From Alphaproteobacteria bacterium (lineage in GTDB: Bacteria; Pseudomonadota; Alphaproteobacteria; Micavibrionales; UBA2020), in NCBI GenBank assembly GCA_023136145.1, contig JAGLRU010000068.1, positions 1 through 8,081 of the forward strand: DNA of 8,081 nt, given 5' to 3'. The notes beneath the pieces were generated by a model. It searched no databases. It worked only from the letters and a program-made list of their open reading frames with translations, and had not been told where the DNA came from. The translations under genes were made by a program, and so were the position numbers. Below, piece by piece: positions 1 to 5,859 of this stretch (the stretch's first letter is position 1; each line of letters begins with the position of its first letter).

Positions 1-1
1 C

Positions 2-79
2 TTCGGCGCCATGAAAAAACGCCGGGAAGGCATGCCCATAGAAACGACCGTTGAAGAATTAGTAATGTCTTATTATTAA
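2..79 (+). CDS. C-terminal end of an unrecognised protein (5' end outside window)
   Basis: The frame starting at base 2 stays open to a TAA at 77-79 and encodes 25 residues, beginning FGAMKKRREGMPI and ending ELVMSYY. The piece is basic first (KKRRE) and then acidic and hydrophobic, as in a soluble C-terminal helix. I do not recognise the family, and 25 residues are too few for a safe call. It is preferred over the other frames because it runs open from the window edge and ends exactly where the opposing truncated permease gene ends, a common convergent layout. An ATG at 11-13 lies in frame, so a tiny separate ORF is possible but less likely. Confidence 0.4.
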   Translation, partial: FGAMKKRREGMPIETTVEELVMSYY

Positions 80-273
80 ACGAAAGCACTATACTTGTAA
101 ATAACAGGCAGCCATAATCCAAGTCCGCCCAGAAAATTCGTCGCAACGCCCACTTGCAACGGCAATCCCATCAAGACCAAACCTGTCAGTGAGAACACAC
201 CACTTCCGGCAGCTATCGGAATAAGAAACCCTGAAGCAAGACCAAGTATAAAAATGAGAAAAAAATCAAACAA
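76..273 (-). pseudogene. Truncated tandem duplicate of the TauE/SafE-family permease (N-terminal 61 codons only)
   Basis: This 65-residue ORF matches the first 61 residues of the complete permease gene next to it. Bases 91-273 align without gaps to 918-1100, with 27 differences in 183 by my hand count (about 85% identity), and 48 of 61 residues are the same. It keeps the first TauE-type segment (GFLIPIAAGSG, MGLPLQVGVATN, GLGLWLPVIYKY). Similarity then stops abruptly and the frame ends after four unrelated residues, SAFV. The family normally has about 240-260 residues in two repeated halves, so this fragment should not form a working transporter. Its TTG start lines up with that of the full gene and has no clear Shine-Dalgarno. 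Its stop overlaps the stop of the opposing gene at 77-79. It is probably the remnant of an old tandem duplication, cut at about base 90. Protein identity below nucleotide identity suggests relaxed constraint. Confidence 0.8.
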
Positions 274-350
274 GATAACAAGCCCGTATAACGTGTTATT
301 AAAGATTATTCAGAAAATTTATTTTTTCATATAATATAATATATGGGAAA

Positions 351-1100
351 CTAACCTCCGAAACTCTCATACAATAAATTCAAAGCCATCAAAGTCGTGC
401 AAATCATAAATACTCGTTTAACCCATAAATCACCCTTATGAATCACTATATGAGCCCCCCACCAGCCTCCTATAGCCATACCAACAGCCAGCGTACACCC
501 GTATGGGATATGAACAATATCATTGATAAGGAAGATAGTGAGGGATGACACTATCATTAAATACTTTGCAATCGATGATGTTGCCTTGGCTTGAATAATA
601 GTCATACCGAAAAATTTCATCAAAACAAAATCAACAAAAATCCCATGACCGGCACCAAAAAAACCTCCATAAACATTAGCTAAAAAATAGCCAAAAAAAC
701 CAAATGATTTCCCTGTCCTACCTGCTTCCTGACTTTTAACCCCAATACTTCTATTAAACGCCATCATGCAAAGAATCCCCAATATCAACAAGGCAACGAT
801 AGATTTTAAAAGTTGTTCAGGAACAGCCAGAGTAATATGTGCACCAATAATACCTCCAATAATCGCCAAAACACATAACGGCACAACATATTTCCATACG
901 ATAAGATTAGCTTTCTTATACTTATAAATAACAGGCAGCCACAATCCAAATCCGCCAAGACGATTCGTTGCAATTCCCATTTGCGGCGGCAATCCCATTA
1001 AGATCAAACATGCCAGAGAGAGCAAGCCGCTTCCGGCAGCTATCGGAATAAGAAACCCTACAACAAGACCAAGTATAAAAATGAGGAAAAAATCAGTCAA
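351..1100 (-). CDS. TauE/SafE-family (DUF81) membrane permease, putative sulfite/organosulfonate exporter
   Basis: This is a 249-residue, very hydrophobic protein of the usual family length. Two related halves are visible. The first (residues 4-60) has GFLIPIAAGSG, then GLPPQMGIATNRLGG. The second (residues 133-180) has GYFLANVYGGFFGAGHGIF, then GMTIIQAKATSSIAK. This internal repeat of a Gly-rich turn followed by a hydrophobic-G-x4-5-A-T motif is typical of TauE/SafE permeases, which are inner-membrane proteins. Known members move sulfur-containing or small organic anions, but the substrate here cannot be read from sequence. GGIIGAHI (82-89) and GGWWGAHIVI (211-220) are the usual helix-packing glycine motifs. 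An in-frame stop lies three codons upstream, and TTG at 1100 is the first usable start. ATG at codon 35 would remove the first membrane segment. No good Shine-Dalgarno is seen, so translation may be weak. It lies 77 bases after the deformylase gene and is probably co-transcribed with it. Confidence 0.85.
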   Translation of the reverse strand: MTDFFLIFILGLVVGFLIPIAAGSGLLSLACLILMGLPPQMGIATNRLGGFGLWLPVIYKYKKANLIVWKYVVPLCVLAIIGGIIGAHITLAVPEQLLKSIVALLILGILCMMAFNRSIGVKSQEAGRTGKSFGFFGYFLANVYGGFFGAGHGIFVDFVLMKFFGMTIIQAKATSSIAKYLMIVSSLTIFLINDIVHIPYGCTLAVGMAIGGWWGAHIVIHKGDLWVKRVFMICTTLMALNLLYESFGG

Positions 1101-1177
1101 AAAATTTCAAACCACGTGTAAGTTTTTAGGGCTAATACCCAGCTTAATTTTAGAATTAGATACTAAACCTGAATATT

Positions 1178-1849
1178 TTATGGAGCAGGGTTGCCTGATT
1201 TTGCAAGAGAAGATACAGGCTCAACCTTTTCCTGCTGATCAGCAAGCACATACATCTTAAGATCAGCAGGGTTGCTGTTTTTGATATATTCCCGATGCTC
1301 TTTCATCACGCGCGCACGTTCAGTATCAGAAAGAAGATCGATAAAAAGCCCACCATCAAGATGCTTCATTTCGTGTTGTAAGGCAACAGCTAGCAAACAG
1401 TTTTCCGCTTCCATCACCTGCGGATTTCCATCATAATCAAGATAGCTGACACTCACTTTTTCCGGCCGCATAACCACGCCTTTAGCTATCCCCTTTTCTC
1501 CCTGCGGAACTTTCTCTCCGACAGAAACGGCAGGAACAGAAAGGCATCCCTCCTCATAGGGAACCAGTTTCCCGGAGGTGGTGATTACCGGATTGACGAA
1601 ATACATCGGCTTGTTATCTCCGCCAAGTGACTCCGGAATTTGCAGCAAAAAAATACGAGGTGGCAGCTCTACTATCTGAGAATCGTCAAATACCTGCGTA
1701 ATAGCAATTCCGACTCCCTTATGATACTGCATGGTCTCCAACATATCATCCATAAGCTCTTGCAACTTAGCTGTAACTCCTCCAACGACAGTCTTAGCGA
1801 TTTTTCTGAGAGCAGGATGCGGCTCAACATATACAGGTAATACAGCCAT
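1178..1849 (-). CDS. Divergent peptide deformylase (second or atypical Def paralogue)
   Basis: A 223-residue protein of the peptide deformylase family, metal enzymes that remove the formyl group from the initiator methionine of new proteins. All three motifs are present. Motif 1 is GVGIAITQ (45-52), motif 2 is EGCLS (100-104; metal ligand Cys102), and motif 3 is QHEMKHL (158-164; ligands His159 and His163, catalytic Glu160). The metal ligands, the catalytic Glu and Gln52 are intact, so activity is plausible. It departs from the norm in three ways: motif 1 usually reads GLAAPQ rather than GIAITQ, motif 3 usually reads HExDH but has Lys162 here, and the EGCLS-to-RPE stretch is longer than usual (GEKVPQGEKGIAKGVVM inserted). 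The tail after about residue 190 is also extended. It may be a secondary paralogue, with a standard def elsewhere. ATG 1849 is chosen because AGGAG lies six bases upstream; the GTG at 1876 has no such support. Confidence 0.88.
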   Translation of the reverse strand: MAVLPVYVEPHPALRKIAKTVVGGVTAKLQELMDDMLETMQYHKGVGIAITQVFDDSQIVELPPRIFLLQIPESLGGDNKPMYFVNPVITTSGKLVPYEEGCLSVPAVSVGEKVPQGEKGIAKGVVMRPEKVSVSYLDYDGNPQVMEAENCLLAVALQHEMKHLDGGLFIDLLSDTERARVMKEHREYIKNSNPADLKMYVLADQQEKVEPVSSLAKSGNPAP

Positions 1850-1854
1850 AATTT

Positions 1855-1860
1855 TCTCCT
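1855..1860 (-). promoter_or_regulatory. Shine-Dalgarno of the deformylase gene (AGGAGA)
   Basis: On the minus strand AGGAGA lies five bases before the ATG at 1849-1847 (six bases from AGGAG). This is the clearest ribosome binding site in the window. It fixes the start of the deformylase and excludes the in-frame GTG nine codons upstream. Confidence 0.8.
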
Positions 1861-1890
1861 TATCTAACAAGCACACCAGAATCAGAATGC

Positions 1891-2721
1891 TTATCTTTCA
1901 GTAATAAGCGTCATAGTATCAAATTTATAACTAAGGTTAATTCCTGTACTGAGATCAGGGGTTGCATCAGTGAATCCCGAACCAGCATGTACCTGCGCCG
2001 ACCAGTTATCCGTCAATTTATATGTGATAAAGCCCGTGATCTGGCTAAAATCGCTTCCGGTGTGAGCACCCGCCTGTCTAAAATCATAAACAGCACCTAC
2101 ACTCGCGCTATTAGTAATGGTATAGCCCACACCAACTGAAAATTTCCAAATGTCATTCACACGATAATCGGGGGAACTTCCGTTTAATTTCCTACCAACA
2201 TTACCGGTCAGGAACATGTCATCCATGACCCTCGTCAGCCCCGCCTGTAAAGTGTAATCCGCATTGCCAGTACCGAGCCTTTCCCCATCGTCAGCCGTCG
2301 GAAACTTGATCTTGCCCGTAAAATCTGCGCTCAACCCCGGATAATCGATAGGCAGCGTATAGCCTATGCTCGCAATCACATCGCCCAAGCCACTTTCCGT
2401 GGCCTTGGCTATTGGAGTGCCAATAAGCAAAGGCTCCCCCCCACCAACAACAACACCGGGACCTGTTATTTTAATGTATGGAACGGTTAACTTTCCAGTC
2501 CACCGCTTATGTTTCACTTTTGCAGTAACGGGGATATAGGTGATGCTGGTATCCACCGCCTGATCATAGCTCCCCGTACTGTAGTTGTAGCTTGTAGATA
2601 TTGTCAGCTTGTAATCATTCCTTTTCTTCTGAACTTCCGCACGCGCAGCAACAGAAAAACCTAACGTCATAATGATGGCAAAACTGATTGTGAAACATAA
2701 TAAATTTTTAATTTTTTTCAT
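1891..2721 (-). CDS. Outer-membrane beta-barrel protein with signal peptide (phenol-degradation MetA-like/transporter superfamily)
   Basis: A 276-residue protein. Residues 1-28 form a classic signal peptide: a basic start (MKKIKN), a hydrophobic core (CFTISFAIIMTLGFSV) and an ARA cleavage site before Glu29. The mature part alternates polar and hydrophobic residues in short strands separated by G/N/D turns (for example YKLTISTSYNYSTGSY, VIASIGYTLPI, WKFSVGVGYTI, ITGFITYKLT), as expected of an outer-membrane barrel. The central stretch, with KIKFPTADDG followed by LGTGNADYTLQAGL, resembles the MetA-pathway-of-phenol-degradation-like barrel family (PF13557 type), often annotated simply as transporter. 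Substrate is unknown. Barrels usually end in an aromatic residue; here YKF is followed by nine extra residues (DTMTLITER). ATG 2721 is chosen because it follows the signal-peptide logic and GAGGGAG ten bases upstream; the in-frame TTG at 2772 overlaps the -35 box. It is probably the first gene of the cluster running into the deformylase, 41 bases away. Confidence 0.75.
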   Translation of the reverse strand: MKKIKNLLCFTISFAIIMTLGFSVAARAEVQKKRNDYKLTISTSYNYSTGSYDQAVDTSITYIPVTAKVKHKRWTGKLTVPYIKITGPGVVVGGGEPLLIGTPIAKATESGLGDVIASIGYTLPIDYPGLSADFTGKIKFPTADDGERLGTGNADYTLQAGLTRVMDDMFLTGNVGRKLNGSSPDYRVNDIWKFSVGVGYTITNSASVGAVYDFRQAGAHTGSDFSQITGFITYKLTDNWSAQVHAGSGFTDATPDLSTGINLSYKFDTMTLITER

Positions 2722-2744
2722 TTGTAATGCACTCCCTCGTGCGA

Positions 2745-2772
2745 ATATTACACTAAATCCATATTGCTTCAA
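2745..2772 (-). promoter_or_regulatory. Predicted sigma70-like promoter of the beta-barrel gene
   Basis: Reading the minus strand, TTGAAG (2772-2767) is followed by a 16-base spacer and TAATAT (2750-2745). Transcription would start near 2738, leaving a leader of about 17 bases that carries the GAGGGAG ribosome site before ATG 2721. The match to TTGACA/TATAAT is good, and the position agrees with the start codon chosen on other grounds. It may drive the whole cluster down to the permease. Confidence 0.55.
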
Positions 2773-2786
2773 GATGATAGTTTATT

Positions 2787-2901
2787 AGGTTACCTCTAAA
2801 AACTTTTACTTCCTTGTCACCCCCGACTCGTTCTGGGGTCTAAAAGCGCGTCTTATGAGTCTATATGACGGCATGACGATGATGGCGAGTAAAGGTAACC
2901 T
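2787..2901. repeat. Putative small palindromic (MITE-like) intergenic element bounded by AGGTTACC/GGTAACCT
   Basis: AGGTTACC at 2787-2794 and its exact reverse complement GGTAACCT at 2894-2901 bracket about 115 bases without an ORF. Just inside each end lies a related stretch (TTTTACTT on the left, AGTAAA on the right). The interior holds a small hairpin, ACCCC at 2819-2823 pairing with GGGGT at 2835-2839, and a TATGACGGCATGACGATG stretch of the kind found in dispersed alphaproteobacterial intergenic repeats. There is no coding capacity and no clear target duplication. Whether it recurs in the genome cannot be tested here. It sits upstream of the barrel gene's -35 box and does not overlap it. 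Confidence 0.4.
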
Positions 2902-2941
2902 ATAGTCAATTGAACAATTAACCGCATGTTTTTCCTTGAAA

Positions 2942-2969
2942 CGTCATACCAGTTTTCACCGATATGACG
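2942..2969 (-). terminator. 28-base stem-loop just downstream of the methyltransferase gene (possible terminator or 3' stabiliser)
   Basis: On the minus strand CGTCATATCGGT, loop GAAA, then ACTGGTATGACG folds into a 12-pair stem. Two of the pairs are G-U, and these form only in RNA made from the minus strand; the plus-strand transcript would have A-C mismatches there. That points to the mRNA of the large gene ending at 3004, whose stop lies 34 bases earlier. It is followed by only three T residues, so a classical intrinsic terminator is not certain. A 3'-end stabilising hairpin, a Rho-linked site or a member of a dispersed palindrome family are alternatives. Confidence 0.5.
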
Positions 2970-2973
2970 ATAT

Positions 2974-2995
2974 TGAAAAATTTTGAAGTTTTTCA
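2974..2995 (-). repeat. Short AT-rich inverted repeat after the methyltransferase stop codon
   Basis: TGAAAAA (2974-2980) and TTTTTCA (2989-2995) are exact inverted repeats separated by eight bases, beginning eight bases after the stop codon at 3004. The stem would have seven mostly A-T pairs, so it is weak. It could cooperate with the stronger hairpin at 2942-2969 in forming the 3' end of the transcript. Confidence 0.3.
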
Positions 2996-3003
2996 GCAAA
3001 CTG

Positions 3004-5685
3004 CTAGTTTTTATTTTTCGTTGTAAACAAGTCTTCCAACGGCTTCAATATCTGACCACCTTTCCCCTCACCCTTCTTCTTACCATTCCAGCCTTTAATG
3101 AGTGGCTTGGCGACAGAATTGATATTCCCATTCACATTATTAATATCCGGTGTCGGACTGACCTGCATCTTCGCCTGAGAGTAACTCTGACTCAGACGTC
3201 TCAAATTGTTCCCTGAAGTCTTACGCTGCTCAGGAGCATTGACCGTAGTAGACACCACAGCTCCGCGCTGCCCAAGAATGCGCGAAGGCATAGGAGAATA
3301 GCCAGCATCATTCGTTTCCACAGCAATCTTTTCGGTGGAGAGCGAAAACCCTTTATGTTTCATGTGCTCCTGATCACGCTGTGCTCCCATACCAAAATCA
3401 GCGTTTGTCTGCATTTGCTCCCATGCCATCAGTTTTAGCAGTTGCCCACCAAAATGGTATCCAAATGACCGCATTCCCCACTTTTGGTGCAGGAACCATA
3501 AATTTTTCGTCATCATAAACCGCTTAACATTACCCTCACCTCCCTCAACGGGAGCCGCCACCGTAAAGGGATAAACCCTCTGCGGTGTCACACCGATATG
3601 GGTGAAATAGCATTCGCCCAACCGCGACACTCTATCCATCGGCACGCCGAATATGGCCGCGATGAAATTCTTGGCATCGTCAATTGTCCTGACACCCTTA
3701 GGAAGCGCGAAACTAGGCGCGTTAAACGTTGCCCCCTCTCCGCCCAATCGGTTAGGCACTGGAAGAATTTTCGGATCGAGTGCCACCAATAAGTTATTAT
3801 CCCAGTCGCGAGTAATGGGAAAAACGACAGCGATGTTCTCAATTCCATCATCAGTAACAATAAACTCGACATCTTGCGCTGACATCCCCCGCGTTGTGCG
3901 TCCGACCCTACCTTCCTCGACAAAAACTGCCCTGACCGGCTTCAGATGGACGGCCTCCTTTTCCTCTTCCTCGAATTCAGTCTTTTCAACTTCCTTCAGC
4001 AGTTCTTCCGGATCATGATCCCTGACAGAATGCCCGGGTATCAACGGAAAGCTCTCCCCAACCCAATGCGGAAACGGCATATTGTAGCGTATCATTAAAC
4101 TCATAACGTGCAGTTCCAACCGAGGTTCCGGCAAAAGTCCAACCTGCGCCGCCAGAAGAATATCGGAAGCATCCAGCTCAGTAAACACTCCCAACTCTGT
4201 GAAGGCCGTATCCTTATCCTTCCGTAATGGCCAAGTCGTTTTGTGAGGGTTCTCAACCTCGACGAAAACAGGCTCTATCGCCTCATCGATCCGATCAGGA
4301 GATGGAAAATAAGTAGCTCCGATATGCCAGCTTTCATCAGATTTCGGGCGAAGGCTCGCATAATCACGCACATAATCAAAAATCATCTGACGATTGCTAT
4401 CGACATTGTCCGTCATATTGACCGTATTCATAGTTATAGGCTCGATCAAATGCCCCGACCATTTCTTGTCGTCAAGATTATGGCTGCCGCGCGACACTGC
4501 ATTTACGATTGGTCGTGGAAATCCGCTTTTCACGAAAACAACCAGACGATTGTCGTAGGTGATCCGGTATGGAACAACATCACAGTATTCACCCGAACGC
4601 TTTACAAGCTCGTGCAGTTCGCCAGTTCTCTTATCGCGCACCACCATTATCTTCAAATCACTAGCCGGTTTCTGGGAGGGACGGCGTTCTTCCAGCATCA
4701 GACTTTGCCTGTCAGCAACCTTCTGCGCTACGATAAAATAGTTTGTCGCTGGGGTTCCAATTGAATTATAGTCTTCTGAATAGAGCTGGAAACGTCCCTT
4801 GAAGTAATTTTTCACCACCCAAGGATTCCAATACGGCGCGGTGAACACCATCCGCATCCCCATCTTGGAAAACTCGCGGCGATAATCTTGCCAAGTGAAA
4901 AAAGTGTATTCCTGCGCAATCTCCTTTTCCCAAGCAGCACGGTAATTCTTACGGTGAATAAACTCTACCGCCCATTTGTGTGGCAAACGAAATAAACGAG
5001 TGCCTTCACGCCTCGGCATCTGCTCATCTATAAAGAATCCCTCACACCCACCATTCGGCAACGGTCTTGCCGACTGAGAAAACAGCACCAACAAATCGGC
5101 ATCCGACAGATGTACAGGAGCCTTACCAGTGCTCGGCGTATTAGGCAGTTCCATCAGCACATATTCATCTTCAGGGGGCATGATGTAGTCGCGGATAAGC
5201 ATGATGCCACCCGGCTTCAGCTTCCGTATCTGTCTTTCCAAAAGCTGATCGACAGCCTCCAAGTTATAACCTGCACCGGAATAAACTCCGTGCAGAATGT
5301 TGGAATTGATGATTCCGTCAACGGACTCATTCTCAAAATCAGGAATAGCTATGTCCGACAGGCGAAACGACAGGTTCGGCAACTTGTAAGTCTTGCGAGC
5401 GAATTCAATATCGTCTTGATTATTATCGATACCGATAATATCGGCGCGTGGATTAAGCAACGCTACAACGTACGTCACCTCTCCCGTTCCACAGCCCATA
5501 TCAATGACACGCGCACCAGCAGGCAAGAGAAAATGGGCTGAGATAAGTGCCGCTTTCTTCTGAACGAATTCCGGCATATTAACGACATAACTATGACGCG
5601 AAGCATCGTCCTTTGCCAATGACGAAAAATTCTTGATGCTTACGGCTATCTGCTCTTTAATCTTTGTTTTGTCCGTTACTGTCAC
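3004..5685 (-). CDS. Large SAM-dependent methyltransferase fused to two degenerate Nudix-like regions (893 aa)
   Basis: Residues 40-180 form a class I SAM methyltransferase domain: motif I VIDMGCGTGE (60-69), acidic GIDNNQ at the end of the second strand (85-90), a post-II LSDIAIPDF stretch (109-117), and LKPGGIMLIRDY (156-167). Such domains methylate small molecules, proteins or RNA; the acceptor cannot be told. After a linker come two regions that look to me like the Nudix fold. Region one (about 344-480) has CDVVPYRITYDNRLVVFVK, then GHLIEPI, then YFPSPDRIDEAIEPVFVEV. Region two (about 583-712) has VVFPITRDWDNNLLVAL, then FALPKGV, then GECYFTHIGVTPQRVYPF. Neither has the catalytic REUxEE box, so they are probably binding modules; this is inference. 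A Glu-rich stretch (559-577) separates them. Residues 760-893 are polar and low-complexity (NNVNGNINSV, GWNGKKKGEGKGG) and probably disordered. The GTG start at 5685 has AAGG seven bases upstream. It has its own promoter and is divergent from comF. I know no family with this exact architecture. Confidence 0.75.
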   Translation of the reverse strand: MTVTDKTKIKEQIAVSIKNFSSLAKDDASRHSYVVNMPEFVQKKAALISAHFLLPAGARVIDMGCGTGEVTYVVALLNPRADIIGIDNNQDDIEFARKTYKLPNLSFRLSDIAIPDFENESVDGIINSNILHGVYSGAGYNLEAVDQLLERQIRKLKPGGIMLIRDYIMPPEDEYVLMELPNTPSTGKAPVHLSDADLLVLFSQSARPLPNGGCEGFFIDEQMPRREGTRLFRLPHKWAVEFIHRKNYRAAWEKEIAQEYTFFTWQDYRREFSKMGMRMVFTAPYWNPWVVKNYFKGRFQLYSEDYNSIGTPATNYFIVAQKVADRQSLMLEERRPSQKPASDLKIMVVRDKRTGELHELVKRSGEYCDVVPYRITYDNRLVVFVKSGFPRPIVNAVSRGSHNLDDKKWSGHLIEPITMNTVNMTDNVDSNRQMIFDYVRDYASLRPKSDESWHIGATYFPSPDRIDEAIEPVFVEVENPHKTTWPLRKDKDTAFTELGVFTELDASDILLAAQVGLLPEPRLELHVMSLMIRYNMPFPHWVGESFPLIPGHSVRDHDPEELLKEVEKTEFEEEEKEAVHLKPVRAVFVEEGRVGRTTRGMSAQDVEFIVTDDGIENIAVVFPITRDWDNNLLVALDPKILPVPNRLGGEGATFNAPSFALPKGVRTIDDAKNFIAAIFGVPMDRVSRLGECYFTHIGVTPQRVYPFTVAAPVEGGEGNVKRFMMTKNLWFLHQKWGMRSFGYHFGGQLLKLMAWEQMQTNADFGMGAQRDQEHMKHKGFSLSTEKIAVETNDAGYSPMPSRILGQRGAVVSTTVNAPEQRKTSGNNLRRLSQSYSQAKMQVSPTPDINNVNGNINSVAKPLIKGWNGKKKGEGKGGQILKPLEDLFTTKNKN

Positions 5686-5762
5686 GTCTCCGCCTTAACA
5701 ACCTTATGCGATTTTTTATGCTACCTTACAGAAGGAAATACATAAGTTTAACATCTCATTTT

Positions 5763-5802
5763 AGCTGTATTATACACCAGTTTAATACGGAAAACAACAG
5801 CT
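5763..5802. promoter_or_regulatory. Inverted repeat AGCTGT/ACAGCT bracketing the methyltransferase promoter (possible operator)
   Basis: AGCTGT at 5763-5768 and its exact reverse complement ACAGCT at 5797-5802 sit just outside the -10 and -35 boxes of the predicted methyltransferase promoter. Flanking bases extend the similarity loosely (CATTTT before the left arm, CAAAAAT after the right arm). A dimeric regulator could bind such arms, but the 28-base spacing is long and a six-base match can arise by chance. Confidence 0.25.
5769..5797 (-). promoter_or_regulatory. Predicted sigma70-like promoter of the large methyltransferase gene
   Basis: On the minus strand TTGTTT (5797-5792) is followed by a 17-base spacer and a perfect TATAAT (5774-5769), with TG immediately before the -10 box. 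Transcription would begin near 5762 and leave a leader of about 77 bases before the GTG at 5685. This is the best promoter match in the window. Confidence 0.6.
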
Positions 5803-5823
5803 GCAAAAATTGATGCTTACCAT

Positions 5824-5852
5824 TTGATATATAAGAACATTTCAGGCATTAT
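5824..5852 (+). promoter_or_regulatory. Weak candidate promoter of comF
   Basis: TTGATA (5824-5829), a 17-base spacer and CATTAT (5847-5852) resemble a sigma70 promoter. The start of transcription would fall at about 5859, next to the ATG at 5860, giving a leaderless or nearly leaderless message. That would fit the lack of a good Shine-Dalgarno before this ATG. The match is moderate and the site is only a candidate. Confidence 0.25.
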
Positions 5853-5859
5853 AGCACTT

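Noticed and set aside
328..344. Two overlapping TATAAT boxes on the plus strand between the permease copies
   Set aside because: They arise from a simple AT-rich tract, have no good -35 partner, and point into the 3' end of a minus-strand gene.
4243..4764. 173-codon plus-strand frame inside the large methyltransferase gene
   Set aside because: It lies fully antisense to a clearly coding frame and its translation shows no recognisable motif. It is a shadow frame, as are the others within 3004-5685.
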